Origin: an uncultured Cytophagales bacterium
Lineage (GTDB): Bacteria; Bacteroidota; Bacteroidia; Cytophagales; Thermonemataceae
Assembly (NCBI GenBank): GCA_938002655.1
Contig: CALLAC010000009.1
Span: 24,958-88,957 of the forward strand
Reading direction: 5' to 3'
Length of the DNA: 64,000 nucleotides
In this document: positions 20,015 through 31,000 of the stretch, one piece after another
Position numbering within the stretch: position 1 is the first letter of the stretch
Layout: each line of letters begins with the position of its first letter
Made by a program: the position numbers and the translations under genes
Notes under the pieces: generated by a model
What the model saw: only the letters and a program-made list of their open reading frames with translations
Told to the model about the DNA's origin: nothing
Database searches by the model: none

Positions 20015-20443
20015 TTAGATGCAGATTTTTTTAACTCGTTTTTCGTGCCTTCCTCCTTCAAAATCATTTTTTAGGAATGTTTCTACCATGTTGAGGGCTT
20101 CGTCTATACTTACAAAACGAGCAGGTAAGCAGATAATATTGGCATCGTTGTGCAAACGAGCCAATTGGGCAATTTCTGCGTTCCAACATAGAGCGGCACG
20201 AATTTGAGCGTGCTTGTTGGCAGTCATGGCTACCCCATTACCACTGCCACAAATCAGAATACCTCTTTTACATTCGCCATTTTCTACGGCAAAAGCAACA
20301 GGATGAGCAAAGTCAGGGTAATCTACAGAATCGGTACTATGCGTGCCAAAATCTTTTACTTGAAATCCATTTCGTAAAAGCCATTCTTTTGTGGCTTCTT
20401 TATACGCAAAGCCTGCATGGTCTGCACCAATAGCAATGAGCAT
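20015..20443 (-). CDS. rpiB: Ribose-5-phosphate isomerase B
   Basis: 142 residues; interconverts ribose-5-phosphate and ribulose-5-phosphate in the pentose phosphate pathway. Signatures are the N-terminal IGADHAGFAYKE, DFGTHS, the catalytic cysteine in GILICGSGNGVAMTANKH, and ICLPARFVSIDEALNMVETF. Length is standard for RpiB/LacAB. It is convergent with cheB, four bases between the stops, and divergent from the FG-GAP gene. Confidence 0.95.
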   Translation of the reverse strand: MLIAIGADHAGFAYKEATKEWLLRNGFQVKDFGTHSTDSVDYPDFAHPVAFAVENGECKRGILICGSGNGVAMTANKHAQIRAALCWNAEIAQLARLHNDANIICLPARFVSIDEALNMVETFLKNDFEGGRHEKRVKKICI

Positions 20444-20492
20444 ATTATTTCTATTTTTTGCGTAAAATTAGTGATTTTAACGAAACCAAAAA

Positions 20493-20523
20493 TTTGGGCT
20501 TTCCAACTTTTTTCTTAATTTTG
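20493..20523 (+). promoter_or_regulatory. Consensus Bacteroidota promoter of the FG-GAP gene
   Basis: TTTG (20493-20496), 19 bases, TAATTTTG (20516-20523): an exact match to TTTG-N19-TAnnTTTG. The predicted transcript starts about 15 bases before the ATG at 20546. Confidence 0.7.
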
Positions 20524-20545
20524 ATGTTATCTCAAAAAAGTTTTT

Positions 20546-22756
20546 ATGAAAACACGATTACTCTGGTTTATATGCTTTTTTTTCGTCGAGAGTTTGCAAG
20601 CTCAAAATTTCACTTTTACCCAAAAAACGCTACACCAAATACAAGGAGGAAATCTTGAAAATGCTTGGGCTGGAGGCTTAAATTCGCCTCAAATATCTCC
20701 CATAGACCTCAACCAAGACGGTACTGATGACCTTTTCATCTACGATAGAGCTAATCAAAAAATTTATACATTTATTGCCCATTCTTCTGAAAAAAAATAT
20801 TTTTATGCCCCCGAATATGAAAAATTTTTCCCTGATTTTGAAGATGCAGGCTGGATACTTCTACATGATTACAACTCTGATGGCAAAAAAGATATTTTTG
20901 TAGGTTACAACTTCGGAGTACAAGCCTATCGCAACGTTTCTGCTGATGAGCTTACTTTTCAAAAAACTTATGACCTACTAATGACCGAAAGCACTAATAT
21001 CGCCTTCCCTTACAATTTGGCTATTTTTTCAACGGATATTCCTGCTTTCTATGATGTAGATAACGACGGCGACCTTGATGCTCTTTTTCTTGACTTCCAT
21101 AACGGACTTATTGAACTGCACCTGAATCGAAGCCAAGAACGCTACAACAATGCCAATTTTTTAGAGTTTGAGCGTATCAATTATTGCTGGGGCGATTTTC
21201 TTATCAATGAGCTTAACTGCGATGATATTGTATTTGATGTGGCTTGTCCCTTCAATAATTTACGCACCTCTGATGGCAGAAAAAAAGTTTTACATACAGG
21301 TTCGGCTGTTTTACTTACCGATTTAAACAACGACAACTTGCTGGATATAATGCTTTCGGGAGTAAGTTGTAATAAAACCTATGTAATGCTCAACCAAGGC
21401 ACTAACAAAGGGGCTATCTTCCGTAGTTTTACAACCAATTTCCCTCAAAGTAAACCTATTGATATTGGGATTTTCTCCGCCTTGTATGCTTTGGATGTAA
21501 CTTTTGACGGCAAAAAAGACCTCATAGTCTCCTCTAATCTCAAAGAAGATGAAAATGGCAATGCCGATTTCGCTAATTCGGTTTGGCTCTATGAAAATAA
21601 ACATACTAATGCCCTTCCCGATTGGCAATTTGTTCGAAAAAACTTTTTACAGAATACAATGCTTGATGTAGGACAAGATGCCGCTCCTGCTTTTATAGAT
21701 TACGATAGCGATGGTGATTTGGATATGTTTGTAGGAAATAGTTTTTATACCTCTACTACTATTCCTACTTCTAAACAGAAATTTGCAACTATTTATTTTT
21801 ATCGCAATCAGGGTACACCTGAAAAAGCAAATTTTGTATTAGAAAATGCTGATTTCCTTTCACTTTCGCAAAAAAAGTTTATTCAAATTGTGCCGCAGTG
21901 GGTAGATATCAATCAAGATGGAAGTTTGGATTTGGTTTTTTCTGCTTTGGAAAGCGAAACACTAAAAAATAGTGTGTATTTCTTTGCTAATCAAGCTCCC
22001 CGCAACAATGCCGTTCAACTCAGCGAAAATCTTATTCCTTTTCCTTGGACAGTAGAACCAGGTGACAAAATTTATTTTTACGATCTGGACAAAGACGGAG
22101 ACTTAGATATTATTCTTGCCAAGCCATTGGGCAACTTGGTTTTTGTAGAAAATTGGAAAGGAAACTTCATAGAAAGAAATAGAAATTTTTTGCAAACCAA
22201 TATTTCTGCCACTGCTCGCAATCCAAGCATTGCTATTGCCGATTTTGACCAAGATGGCAAAGACGATTTAGCTCTTGCCAATAACGAAGGTAAACTCAAG
22301 TTTGTGAGTAATTTGCAAGAAATCTATCAAAATAGTACTATAAATTGGCAAAATTTATTTTTAGAAACACAAGAGAGCAGTAAAAAGTGGGGAAAAAATT
22401 TGATTCTGGTAAGTGCCGACCTGAATACTGATAGAAAGCCTGATATCATAATTGGCTCTGTGGCAGGTGGCTTACAAATTTTACAAAATGAAAACCCTAA
22501 TACAGCTCCCTTAGCAGAATCTAGCTTTTGGCTGATACCTAATCCTGCGAAAAAATATGTGTATATCCGTACTACGCATGCAGGTGAAGTGGTGTTCTTC
22601 AATAGTATAGGGCAAAAAATAGCCGAAAGTAAGGTCTCTGCCATTGCCCAAGAAGTGGCTTTTAGAGTAGAAAATTGGGCAAATGGCATATATTTTGTGC
22701 ATTTTGTCTCTCAATCAGGTGAGAAAAAAATCGCAAAATTCTTGAAGTTTGATTAA
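20546..22756 (+). CDS. FG-GAP/VCBS repeat surface protein with type IX sorting domain
   Basis: 736 residues with a signal peptide (LLWFICFFFVESLQAQ). The body is a predicted beta-propeller made of about ten repeats carrying calcium-loop motifs such as DLNQDGTDDLF, DVDNDGDLDAL, DYDSDGDLDMF, DLDKDGDLDII and DFDQDGKDDLA. The last ~75 residues (starting NPAKKYVYIRTTHAGEVVFF, containing NWANGIYFVHF) are a type A C-terminal sorting domain, so it should be secreted by the T9SS and attached to the cell surface. The ligand or adhesive function is unknown. It precedes another T9SS-type protein, 81 bases away on the same strand. Confidence 0.88.
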   Translation: MKTRLLWFICFFFVESLQAQNFTFTQKTLHQIQGGNLENAWAGGLNSPQISPIDLNQDGTDDLFIYDRANQKIYTFIAHSSEKKYFYAPEYEKFFPDFEDAGWILLHDYNSDGKKDIFVGYNFGVQAYRNVSADELTFQKTYDLLMTESTNIAFPYNLAIFSTDIPAFYDVDNDGDLDALFLDFHNGLIELHLNRSQERYNNANFLEFERINYCWGDFLINELNCDDIVFDVACPFNNLRTSDGRKKVLHTGSAVLLTDLNNDNLLDIMLSGVSCNKTYVMLNQGTNKGAIFRSFTTNFPQSKPIDIGIFSALYALDVTFDGKKDLIVSSNLKEDENGNADFANSVWLYENKHTNALPDWQFVRKNFLQNTMLDVGQDAAPAFIDYDSDGDLDMFVGNSFYTSTTIPTSKQKFATIYFYRNQGTPEKANFVLENADFLSLSQKKFIQIVPQWVDINQDGSLDLVFSALESETLKNSVYFFANQAPRNNAVQLSENLIPFPWTVEPGDKIYFYDLDKDGDLDIILAKPLGNLVFVENWKGNFIERNRNFLQTNISATARNPSIAIADFDQDGKDDLALANNEGKLKFVSNLQEIYQNSTINWQNLFLETQESSKKWGKNLILVSADLNTDRKPDIIIGSVAGGLQILQNENPNTAPLAESSFWLIPNPAKKYVYIRTTHAGEVVFFNSIGQKIAESKVSAIAQEVAFRVENWANGIYFVHFVSQSGEKKIAKFLKFD

Positions 22757-22837
22757 ATTACCCGCTTTCTGCTGAAAAAGAAAGCAAATATATGCAAAAA
22801 CTCAACGCTTTGAAACAATATCTAAACTTTGTAAAAT

Positions 22838-25714
22838 ATGAAAATCTTTCGCTTTATTGCTATTTTACTGTTTTTGCTTACAAATGCTCTTGAAGTTTGG
22901 GCTACGCATTTGCAAGCAGGGCAAATTACACTTACACGTTTAGACCCTATTTCGCTTACCTATCGCATTACACTGATAGTGTATCGAGACAAAGTGAATT
23001 TTTTTGGTAATGGGGCTACTGCTGAACTCTCAGACAGAGCCACCATTATAATCTATGGCTCAAATAATCAAGTAATTGCAAGATTAGAGAATGTACCTCT
23101 TGTCAATTTAGATACCAGTGACCCAAACGTAGATGTCGGACGCTACGAAACTACTTATACATTCTCTGGGCAAGGTTCGTTCAGAGTTGCTTTTTCAGAA
23201 AGTTTTCGTAACGCCTGTGTGGTAAATATGCTTTCGCCCGACCAAACCGATTTGTACGTAGAAACACAAATTGTAATTAATCAGTTTTTAGGGATAAATA
23301 ATTCACCTGTATTACTTTCTCGACCTGTAGATTATGCAGGTTTGGGGCAAAAATTTTTACACAATCCTGGTGCCTACGACCCCGATGGTGATAGCCTTGC
23401 TTTCAAACTTGTAACTCCCCAAAGCGGCTTGAATACCAACGTAAGAGGCTACCGAGACCCTAGCAATTTTTTAGGACCTGCCGAAGCCGGTGGGCCAGGC
23501 TCTTTTGGCATTAATGCTACGCAAGGAACTGTCACTTGGGATACTCCCAATACAATCGGCTGTTTTAATATTGCTATTCGAGTGGAAGAGTGGCGTAAAA
23601 CTCCCAATGGCAATTACGTATTGTTAGGCTATGTAATTCGCGATATGCAAATCATTGTTCGCAATTCCAACAATCGACGCCCGATTGTGAGTGTTCCTAA
23701 TAACATTTGCATTGCCGCCAATGAAAACCTGACTGTCCCAGTTACTGCTTCCGACCCCGATGGGCATTGTATGCGTTACGAATTTACAGGGCAAATGTTT
23801 GATGCTTCTGCTCCAAATCCCAAACCTTTTATTACGTTCAGTGCTGGAAATTATACCAATCAATGTTTAGTAACCCCTGCTGCGGTTACTTTTAACTGGA
23901 ATCCTTCTTGTGCATACATACGCGAAAGACCCTACCAAGTTATTGTAAAAGTTACCGATAATCCGCCCCCTGCCTTACAGCCTGCTCTTGTGGATATAAA
24001 AGTTTGGGAAATTACAGTAGTAGGTCCCAAGCCGCAGAATTTACTGGCTACCGTAGATAATGTAAATGATTTCATCAACCTGACTTGGTCGCCTTATGTA
24101 TGTGCTTCACAGGCACAAGAAATTATCATTTGGCGAAGAGAAGGTTGTCCAACAAATGACCCCGCCGTTTGTGATGTAGGTGCCCCCGACGGAGAAGGCT
24201 ACTACGAAATTGGGAGAGTACCTGCCACTGCTACTGCCTTTACTGACCGCACTGCACGAATAGGCGTTGTATATTCATATCGGATTTCTGCCGTGTTCCC
24301 TCGCCCGAAAGGTGGTGAAAGTTATGCCTCTGACGAAGTGTGTGTGGCTCTTGCCATTGATGTACCTATTTTTACCAAAGTAGATATAACCGAAACTTCT
24401 ACAACCACAGGAAAAGTACAAGTAGAATTTGCTCAACCTTTTCAATTCCCTAATGGTATACCTCCAGGACCTTTCGGTTACAAAGTATATCGTGGTGAAG
24501 GTATTCGCCCTGCTTCTAATACTACCTATACCGAAGTTTTTAGTATCTTGAACGTCAATCCAACACCCTCAATTATTAGTTTTGTCGATAATAATCTCAA
24601 TACTCAAGAAAGACAATATCACTATCGAATAGCCTTCTTTGCTAATGCTACAAACGAAACAAGCAAAATCTTTCGCGATTCTTCCGATGCCGCCTCTACG
24701 GTACGTCTGGATATTCAGTTTGTAAGTAGTTGTCTGCGTTTGATTTGGAAATATGATGTACCTTGGGGCAATAACCGCCGTTTCAATCACGATATTTTCC
24801 GAACTGATAATACAACTACTACTTTTGTAGATATAGGTGATTTCTTTCCTACCTTTCAAGACAGCGGCATTTTTGATGATAGCAATGTTTTGTTGCAAAA
24901 TAACTACTCTTACTATGTTACCACACGTGGATGGTATTTCAATCCTGCTATTACTGCTACATACCCAAGCCTTAATGTTCCTTTGGAAAATAATTCGCAA
25001 ATCAACTCAGCTTCGCCTCGCGATGTTATTAAGCCCTGCCCACCGATTTTGAGTGTTGCTGAAATAGATTGTAACAATTTCCGACAGACACCGCCTTTTT
25101 TCAATAGACTTACCTGGGTAAATGATGATACAGATAACCCCGCACCTGCTTTTTGTGGGAATATCGGTGATGGTTGTGAGTTTGAACCCAATAATATTGC
25201 CTTTTTCAAGATTTACTACAAACCCAATCTGAAAGCCGATTATACCGAAATTGCACAGGTACCAGGTAATGTATTCACCTTTGACCATACTAATTTGCTT
25301 TCTTTGGCTGGTTGTTATTCGATTTCGGCAGTAGATAAAGCAGGCAATGAGGGTGAGAAAAGTAATGAGGTTTGTGTGGATAATTGTGTCACATTCTATT
25401 TGCCTAATGCTTTTACACCTAATGGCGATTTAATTAATGATGTGTTCAAACCTTACGAAAATGATGCTTATTCGGTGGCTTTCGTAGAAAAAGTTGAGTT
25501 TGAAGTGTATAATCGTTGGGGCAAGCGAGTATTTTTTAGAGATAACGATATTCGTATCAACTGGGCAGGTAATGCTACTTTTGCAGGAGATAACGACGTA
25601 AGCGGTAAGTTGCCTGCGGGTTTGTATTATTATGTAGCAAGAGTTCGGTTTATCCGCCTCAATCCTGATGAAGCTGAGCAAGTCTATAAAGGTTGGGTGC
25701 AGATATTACGATAA
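22838..25714 (+). CDS. Gliding-motility-associated (CHU_C) C-terminal domain surface protein
   Basis: 958 residues with a signal peptide (FRFIAILLFLLTNALEVWA). The N-terminal region (ATHLQAGQITLTRLDPISLTY) is the start common to many Cytophagia surface proteins. Cadherin/Ig-like segments follow (e.g. HNPGAYDPDGDSLAF, VTASDPDGHCMRYEF), then fibronectin-III-like regions (NVNDFINLTWSPYVC). The final ~100 residues (FYLPNAFTPNGDLINDVF, EVYNRWGKRVFF, LPAGLYYYVARV) are the CHU_C type B sorting domain used by T9SS cargo such as SprB. It is probably a surface adhesin or filament component, but the exact role is unknown. It contains about ten cysteines, possibly forming disulphides. Confidence 0.88.
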   Translation: MKIFRFIAILLFLLTNALEVWATHLQAGQITLTRLDPISLTYRITLIVYRDKVNFFGNGATAELSDRATIIIYGSNNQVIARLENVPLVNLDTSDPNVDVGRYETTYTFSGQGSFRVAFSESFRNACVVNMLSPDQTDLYVETQIVINQFLGINNSPVLLSRPVDYAGLGQKFLHNPGAYDPDGDSLAFKLVTPQSGLNTNVRGYRDPSNFLGPAEAGGPGSFGINATQGTVTWDTPNTIGCFNIAIRVEEWRKTPNGNYVLLGYVIRDMQIIVRNSNNRRPIVSVPNNICIAANENLTVPVTASDPDGHCMRYEFTGQMFDASAPNPKPFITFSAGNYTNQCLVTPAAVTFNWNPSCAYIRERPYQVIVKVTDNPPPALQPALVDIKVWEITVVGPKPQNLLATVDNVNDFINLTWSPYVCASQAQEIIIWRREGCPTNDPAVCDVGAPDGEGYYEIGRVPATATAFTDRTARIGVVYSYRISAVFPRPKGGESYASDEVCVALAIDVPIFTKVDITETSTTTGKVQVEFAQPFQFPNGIPPGPFGYKVYRGEGIRPASNTTYTEVFSILNVNPTPSIISFVDNNLNTQERQYHYRIAFFANATNETSKIFRDSSDAASTVRLDIQFVSSCLRLIWKYDVPWGNNRRFNHDIFRTDNTTTTFVDIGDFFPTFQDSGIFDDSNVLLQNNYSYYVTTRGWYFNPAITATYPSLNVPLENNSQINSASPRDVIKPCPPILSVAEIDCNNFRQTPPFFNRLTWVNDDTDNPAPAFCGNIGDGCEFEPNNIAFFKIYYKPNLKADYTEIAQVPGNVFTFDHTNLLSLAGCYSISAVDKAGNEGEKSNEVCVDNCVTFYLPNAFTPNGDLINDVFKPYENDAYSVAFVEKVEFEVYNRWGKRVFFRDNDIRINWAGNATFAGDNDVSGKLPAGLYYYVARVRFIRLNPDEAEQVYKGWVQILR

Positions 25715-25883
25715 AGTTTTGAAAATACAATGCCGTAATTACCTGGTACTCCTTCGAGAAAGATATCTTGGTAAGAGCGAAAGTTTGAGCAGTAATATGA
25801 GGCTTAAAAACATTTTAGGCAACATAAAGCCATAATCTCAAAAACTTTTTCCTCTACCAAATCGTTACTTTGCAAAAAACGCT

Positions 25884-26732
25884 ATGAAACGCTCGATTTT
25901 TCGCCTGTGGCAATTTCAGTTTTGGGCTCTGATGCTTCTTTCAGCTTGTAACCTGGAACGAGATATTGACTTGAAACTGCCCAAATACGAAAAAAAAATG
26001 GTAGTAGAATGCTATTTGGAGCGAGGAAAGCCTATTCGTTTGCTTCTTACTGAAAGTCAAGATTTTTTGGATAATAGCTTTCAGATTCCCGAAGTGAAAG
26101 ATGCTCAAATTCTGGTGAAAAACGAAAACATGGTTTATCCATTACACTACGAGTTGCAATTAGATACCAGCCATCGTAAAATCTACAATTATGTTTCAGA
26201 TGTATCTTTACCTGTGAATCCTACGGGAGAGTTCAGCTTGGAAATCATAGATGGCAAAGGCAGAAAAGTAACAGGGAAAACACGATTTTTGGAAGAATTA
26301 CCCATCAAGGAGTTGATTTGGCAGTTTGAAGATGCCGACAAAGAACCTAAAATTGATACAGCCAAGGCTTATGTGCTTATTCGGCACAATGTTTCACCCA
26401 GCGGGAACTTTTATCGTTTTATTATCAACAAAAAGAAAGGCAATGAACTAAGCAATCAATTGGATTTCATTTACAGAGGTATTACAGCTACTAATGGCGA
26501 AGTAAGTATAGGTACTTCTTATCGTTTCAAAGATAAAGATACTTTGCAGGTATTACTCTTTCATATAGAAAAGCAGTTTTATACATACTTACGAAGCGTA
26601 GAAGATGCTCGCGATGCAGCAGGTAATCCTTTTGCACAGCCTTCGCCAATTATTTCAGCAGTGCAAGGAGGAATCGGTATTTTTACAACTATTCAAAAAG
26701 ATGAACAGTGGGTTGTAATCAAGAAAAATTGA
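25884..26732 (+). CDS. DUF4249-family lipoprotein
   Basis: 282 residues. A lipoprotein signal (FWALMLLSACNLE, lipobox Cys about residue 22) is followed by IDLKLPKYEKKMVVECYLE, the characteristic opening of DUF4249 proteins, and a beta-rich body. Members of this family usually stand directly after a TonB-dependent receptor gene and are thought to be outer-membrane partners of it. Here no TonB receptor is adjacent: the upstream gene is the CHU_C protein and the downstream gene is heme A synthase. The -7-like box TTACTTTG lies at 25865-25872. Function unknown. Confidence 0.8.
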   Translation: MKRSIFRLWQFQFWALMLLSACNLERDIDLKLPKYEKKMVVECYLERGKPIRLLLTESQDFLDNSFQIPEVKDAQILVKNENMVYPLHYELQLDTSHRKIYNYVSDVSLPVNPTGEFSLEIIDGKGRKVTGKTRFLEELPIKELIWQFEDADKEPKIDTAKAYVLIRHNVSPSGNFYRFIINKKKGNELSNQLDFIYRGITATNGEVSIGTSYRFKDKDTLQVLLFHIEKQFYTYLRSVEDARDAAGNPFAQPSPIISAVQGGIGIFTTIQKDEQWVVIKKN

Positions 26733-26766
26733 ATTTTTCGTAAATTGCAAGTCAAAATTTCTGCAA

Positions 26767-27819
26767 ATGCAAAAAAATTTCATTCAGTTTAGCTGGATAA
26801 CCATTCTAGCTGTATATCTGCTCATTTTGGCCGGAGGTATTGTACGAAGCACAGGTTCGGGTATGGGTTGCCCCGATTGGCCCAAATGTTTCGGAAAAAT
26901 TGTACCTCCTACCGATATAAGTGAACTTCCCGAAAATTACAAAGAAATTTACGCCCAAAAACGCAAAGAAAAAAACTTGCGTTTGGTCGGTTTTCTGAAA
27001 TCTGTTGGCATGAAGAACGCCGCCCAAAGAGTTCAAAATGATGAAACGATTTATATTGAAGAGGATTTTAATGTCCAAAAAACCTGGATTGAATACCTCA
27101 ATCGGCTCTTGGGTGTTCTGATTGGCTTACTTATTTTTGTTACTTTTATCACCTCTTTAAGTTATCTTAAAACTAAACCTATTGTAAGCATTTTATCTTT
27201 TGTAGCTTTGCTACTAGTGGGTTTTCAGGGCTGGATTGGTTCTATTGTAGTTTCTACCAACCTTTTGGAGGGAATGATAACACTGCATATGTTTTTAGCG
27301 GTAGTGCAAGTGCTTCTGATGGCATACACCGTGCATTTTGCTCAAAGTACTTTACAGATAAAAAATTTTAAACGTTTTTCTGTAAGCAATTTTACAAAAT
27401 TACTACTTATTCTGAATTTGGTTTTTTCTTTGGGGCAAGTGCTTTTGGGTACGCAGGTACGTGAGCAAATAGATGCCCTTGCCCGAGAAATTGCCAATCG
27501 GGCTTATTGGATTGAAAAATTAGATATTCGTTTTTACATTCATCGTTCTTATTCGCTTTTTTTGCTAGCTCTGAACGTTTTTCTGCTGTATAAGCTCAAA
27601 AAGGAAAATGCCTTTCCACTTATCCAAAAACCTTATTTTTTGCTTTTAGGTGTACTTGTTTTTTCTATAATTACAGGGGCAATTATGGCATATTTTGCCT
27701 TGCCTGCGTTCTTACAACCCATTCATTTGTTTTTGGCAGTAGCAATGATGGGTTTGGAATGGGAAATTTGGTTGCGTTTGAAATCGAAAAGAAATTTCTT
27801 TGTTCAAGCTACTTCCTAA
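26767..27819 (+). CDS. ctaA: Heme A synthase (COX15/CtaA family)
   Basis: 350-residue membrane protein with about eight helices that oxidises heme O to heme A for cytochrome oxidase. Family marks are the N-terminal ILAGGIVRSTGSGMGCPDWPKCFG, EYLNRLLGVLIG (the usual EFxxR-type motif, with Asn in the position often held by His), GWIGSIVVSTNLL, TLHMFLAV, LLGTQVREQIDAL, HRSYSLFLL and PIHLFLAVAMMGLEW. A soluble insertion of about 70 residues after the first helix (about 55-110, rich in Lys/Glu) is typical of the Bacteroidota forms. No cytochrome oxidase subunit genes are adjacent. Confidence 0.92.
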   Translation: MQKNFIQFSWITILAVYLLILAGGIVRSTGSGMGCPDWPKCFGKIVPPTDISELPENYKEIYAQKRKEKNLRLVGFLKSVGMKNAAQRVQNDETIYIEEDFNVQKTWIEYLNRLLGVLIGLLIFVTFITSLSYLKTKPIVSILSFVALLLVGFQGWIGSIVVSTNLLEGMITLHMFLAVVQVLLMAYTVHFAQSTLQIKNFKRFSVSNFTKLLLILNLVFSLGQVLLGTQVREQIDALAREIANRAYWIEKLDIRFYIHRSYSLFLLALNVFLLYKLKKENAFPLIQKPYFLLLGVLVFSIITGAIMAYFALPAFLQPIHLFLAVAMMGLEWEIWLRLKSKRNFFVQATS

Positions 27820-28018
27820 TGCTTGCCTATCAGCTAAGCCTATTTTCTCGAATGTCTTTTGAGCATACTCTGAAATCAGTATAGCTTACTTTTGAGGCTA
27901 AAAAATAATGAGCCGAAAAGAAGTAGCAAAAATCTTACAAATTTTACTCATAAAAAATGTGATTTTTAATATTTTGTGAAAAAATCTGTACATTTCTAGA
28001 TAGATAGGAAATTTTTTT

Positions 28019-28026
28019 TATTTTTG
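28019..28026 (+). promoter_or_regulatory. -7 element before the propeller kinase operon
   Basis: TATTTTTG, an exact TAnnTTTG match 22 bases before the ATG at 28048. A TTTC (27993-27996) upstream could be the -33 box. It overlaps the TTG codon at 28024, which argues against that codon being the translation start. Confidence 0.45.
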
Positions 28027-28047
28027 CACAGTAACTATTGTAGAGAA

Positions 28048-31000
28048 ATGCTTGCATGGGTACGATATTGTGTAGCAAGTTTTAATTTGTTTTTTGGAGC
28101 AATTTCTATGACTTTTGCCCAACAATATCGTTTTGTAACCTACGGCATAGAAAATGGCTTACCTCATTCGGAAGTTACAGATATTTTACAGGATAGTCGT
28201 GGGGTAATCTGGTTAGCTACCAATGGTGGGGGAGTAGCTCGCTTCAATGGCAAATTTTTCAAAGTTATCAACAAAAGCAACGGTCTGCTGAACGATAGAG
28301 TAAAAAAAATTTATGAAGATAAAAACAAAAACCTGTGGTTTTTCACTGAAAAAGAAATTACCGTTTACAATGGCAGATCTTTTCGTAAAATAGGTGATGC
28401 CGAAGGGTTTGTAAGCGGAGAAAAATACGAAGTAGTAGAAACAAGCGAAGCACATCTTTGGATACTTGTAAAAACTTTTCAGGGAAGAAAAAAAATCTTA
28501 TACTGGAATGGAGAACGATTTATAGATTTTACCGCCCAAAACCTCAAACTTTTACAAAACAATGAAGTATGGGCCATAGCAGTGGACAAGCAAAATACTC
28601 TTTTCATTCAGACAGAGCAAGGTTTTTTTGAATATGCTCACGACAAACTAAAAATCTCGGAAATCAATCAACTTTTGCCCCCTCATTCTCAAATACTATT
28701 ACTGAATAGTAGTTTGCACAAAGAACCTCGCTTTTTGATAGAGCAAAATAATCAGCTTTTCTTATTTGCTTTTAGAAATAAAAAATTTGAAATCTTACAT
28801 AAACTTGCAAGCGTTCCGCTCAACGATTTTCTCTACCTGACTGAAGATGAGCAAGGCAACGTTTTCTTTTCAATACAGAAAAGAGGTTTTTCTATTATCG
28901 AAAGCAATGGAAAGATAACCAACTTCAATACTTTTAATGGGTTGCCTTCGGCAAATGTACATGTAATTTTCAAAGATAGCCGAAATAATATTTGGTTAAG
29001 TTCTTATGGAAAAGGACTTATTCGGTATGTTGGCGAGGATTTCATTCGGTTTTATACCGAAGCAGGCTTCGAAACAGGCATTATTTGGGCAATACAACAA
29101 GATAAAGAAGGTAAGCTATGGATTGCCGAAAATGGTGATAAACCACTTGGCTTTTTCGAAGATAAAAATTTTAGAACTATTTCCGTAGCATCTGAAAAAT
29201 ATTTGAAACGAGGTTGTGGCATTGCAGTTAATGAAAATAATGAAGTATTTATGAGTAGCACCAGAGGCTTGTGGCAAGTACAGGCAGGCCAACTCGTAAA
29301 TATTTCTAAAAAATTTGGCTTACCCGAAGATATTTATATCAATGCCATTCGACATACTACCAAAGGGCTGTGGATAGCTACTTACCAAGATGGTGTGTAT
29401 TTTTATGATTATCAAAGTAAAAAAACTACATGGTTCAACTCTCAAAATAGCAATTTGGTAAGCAATTTGGTCAATGATATCTTTGAAGACTCCGAGCGTA
29501 ACATTTGGATTTGTACCAATCATGGCATATCAGTTTACAATGGCAAACAAATGCTTAATTATGATAAAAAACATAGATTACAACTAGATTATGTTATTTC
29601 TGCTGTTGAAGATAGACAAAAAAACTTGTGGTTTGCAACTTTAAGCGGATTAGTAAAGTTTGATAAAAGTACCAAAACATTTATCGTCTATGATGAAAAA
29701 GTGGGAATTAGCTCATCTTCTATCTATTCGATTTTAGTTGATAAGCGAAACTGGATTTGGTTGGGTACGCAAAATGGTATCAATATTTTACAACTAAATG
29801 AAAAAGGTGAAATCCAAAAAATTAAAATTTACAGCCAAGACAACAGCTTTGCTAGTATCGAAGCCAACGAAAGAGCAATTTTTGAAGATAAAGATGGAAA
29901 TATTTGGATAGGTACTGTGAAAGGGCTAATCAAGTGCCAACCCCATTTTATAAATTTTAATGCTCAAATTCCTGATGCTCATCTTATAGATTTAGAACTT
30001 AATTTTCAAGAAACTGATTGGCTCTCCGAAGATTTACAAAAATTTCATCAGGGTTTACAAGAGTGGGAGTTTGTACCAAGAAATCTGAAATTGCCCCATA
30101 ATTACAATTATCTGACTTTTCGTTTTGAAACATTAGATTATTCTGACGAAAATCTTTTTTTTCAGTGGAAACTTGAAGGTATTGAAAACGAATGGAGCAA
30201 GCCATCTCGTAAAAATGAAGCCGTTTATACCAATCTACCACCTCAAAATTACCGCTTTCTCGTAAGAACCTGTTTGCCCAATGGCGAATGTAGTAAACAA
30301 GTTGCTTCGTATAGTTTTACCATCATGCCTGCTTTTTGGAAAACTTGGTGGTTTTCGTCGCTAATAGCCATTTTTATCATCGCTTTTATTGCTTTTGTCA
30401 TACTGCAACGTATCAGGGCTATTGAAGCACAAAAAAGACTTTTAGAAGAAAAAATACAAGAAGCTCGTAAGGCTTTACTTTTGCAAAATGAAGACCTGCT
30501 GAAAAAAAACGAAGAAATCGAAAAACAAAAAGCAGAGCTACAACAACTCAATGCAACCAAAGATAAATTCTTTTCTATTTTAGCCCACGATATCAAAGGA
30601 CCACTCAACTCGCTTACAGCTTTCTTGAACATAATGACTAATCATTTAGATGAAATGAGCCGCGAAGATATTTTATTTATGAGCGAAAATTTGAGTAAAT
30701 CAGTCAAAAATCTTTACAGTTTGCTGGAAAATATCCTTTCTTGGTCGCGTTCGCAAATGGGAGTATTGAAGTACAAGCCTGAAAAATTATGTTTGCATTC
30801 CTTAACCGAAGAAAATATACAGCTACTTTCTATTTCAGCTCAAAATAAAGGCATAGAGCTTGTCAATTTGATAGAAAAGGGAATTTTTGCTTACGCCGAT
30901 GCTGATTCTATCAAGGCAGTTTTGCGAAATCTTATCTCTAATGCTATCAAATTTACTTCTACTGATGGAAAAGTACTAATTTCTGCAAAAATAGATAAAA

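Noticed and set aside
28024..28047. TTG start eight codons upstream of the propeller kinase
   Set aside because: It overlaps the -7 promoter box, and the ATG at 28048 directly precedes a normal signal peptide.
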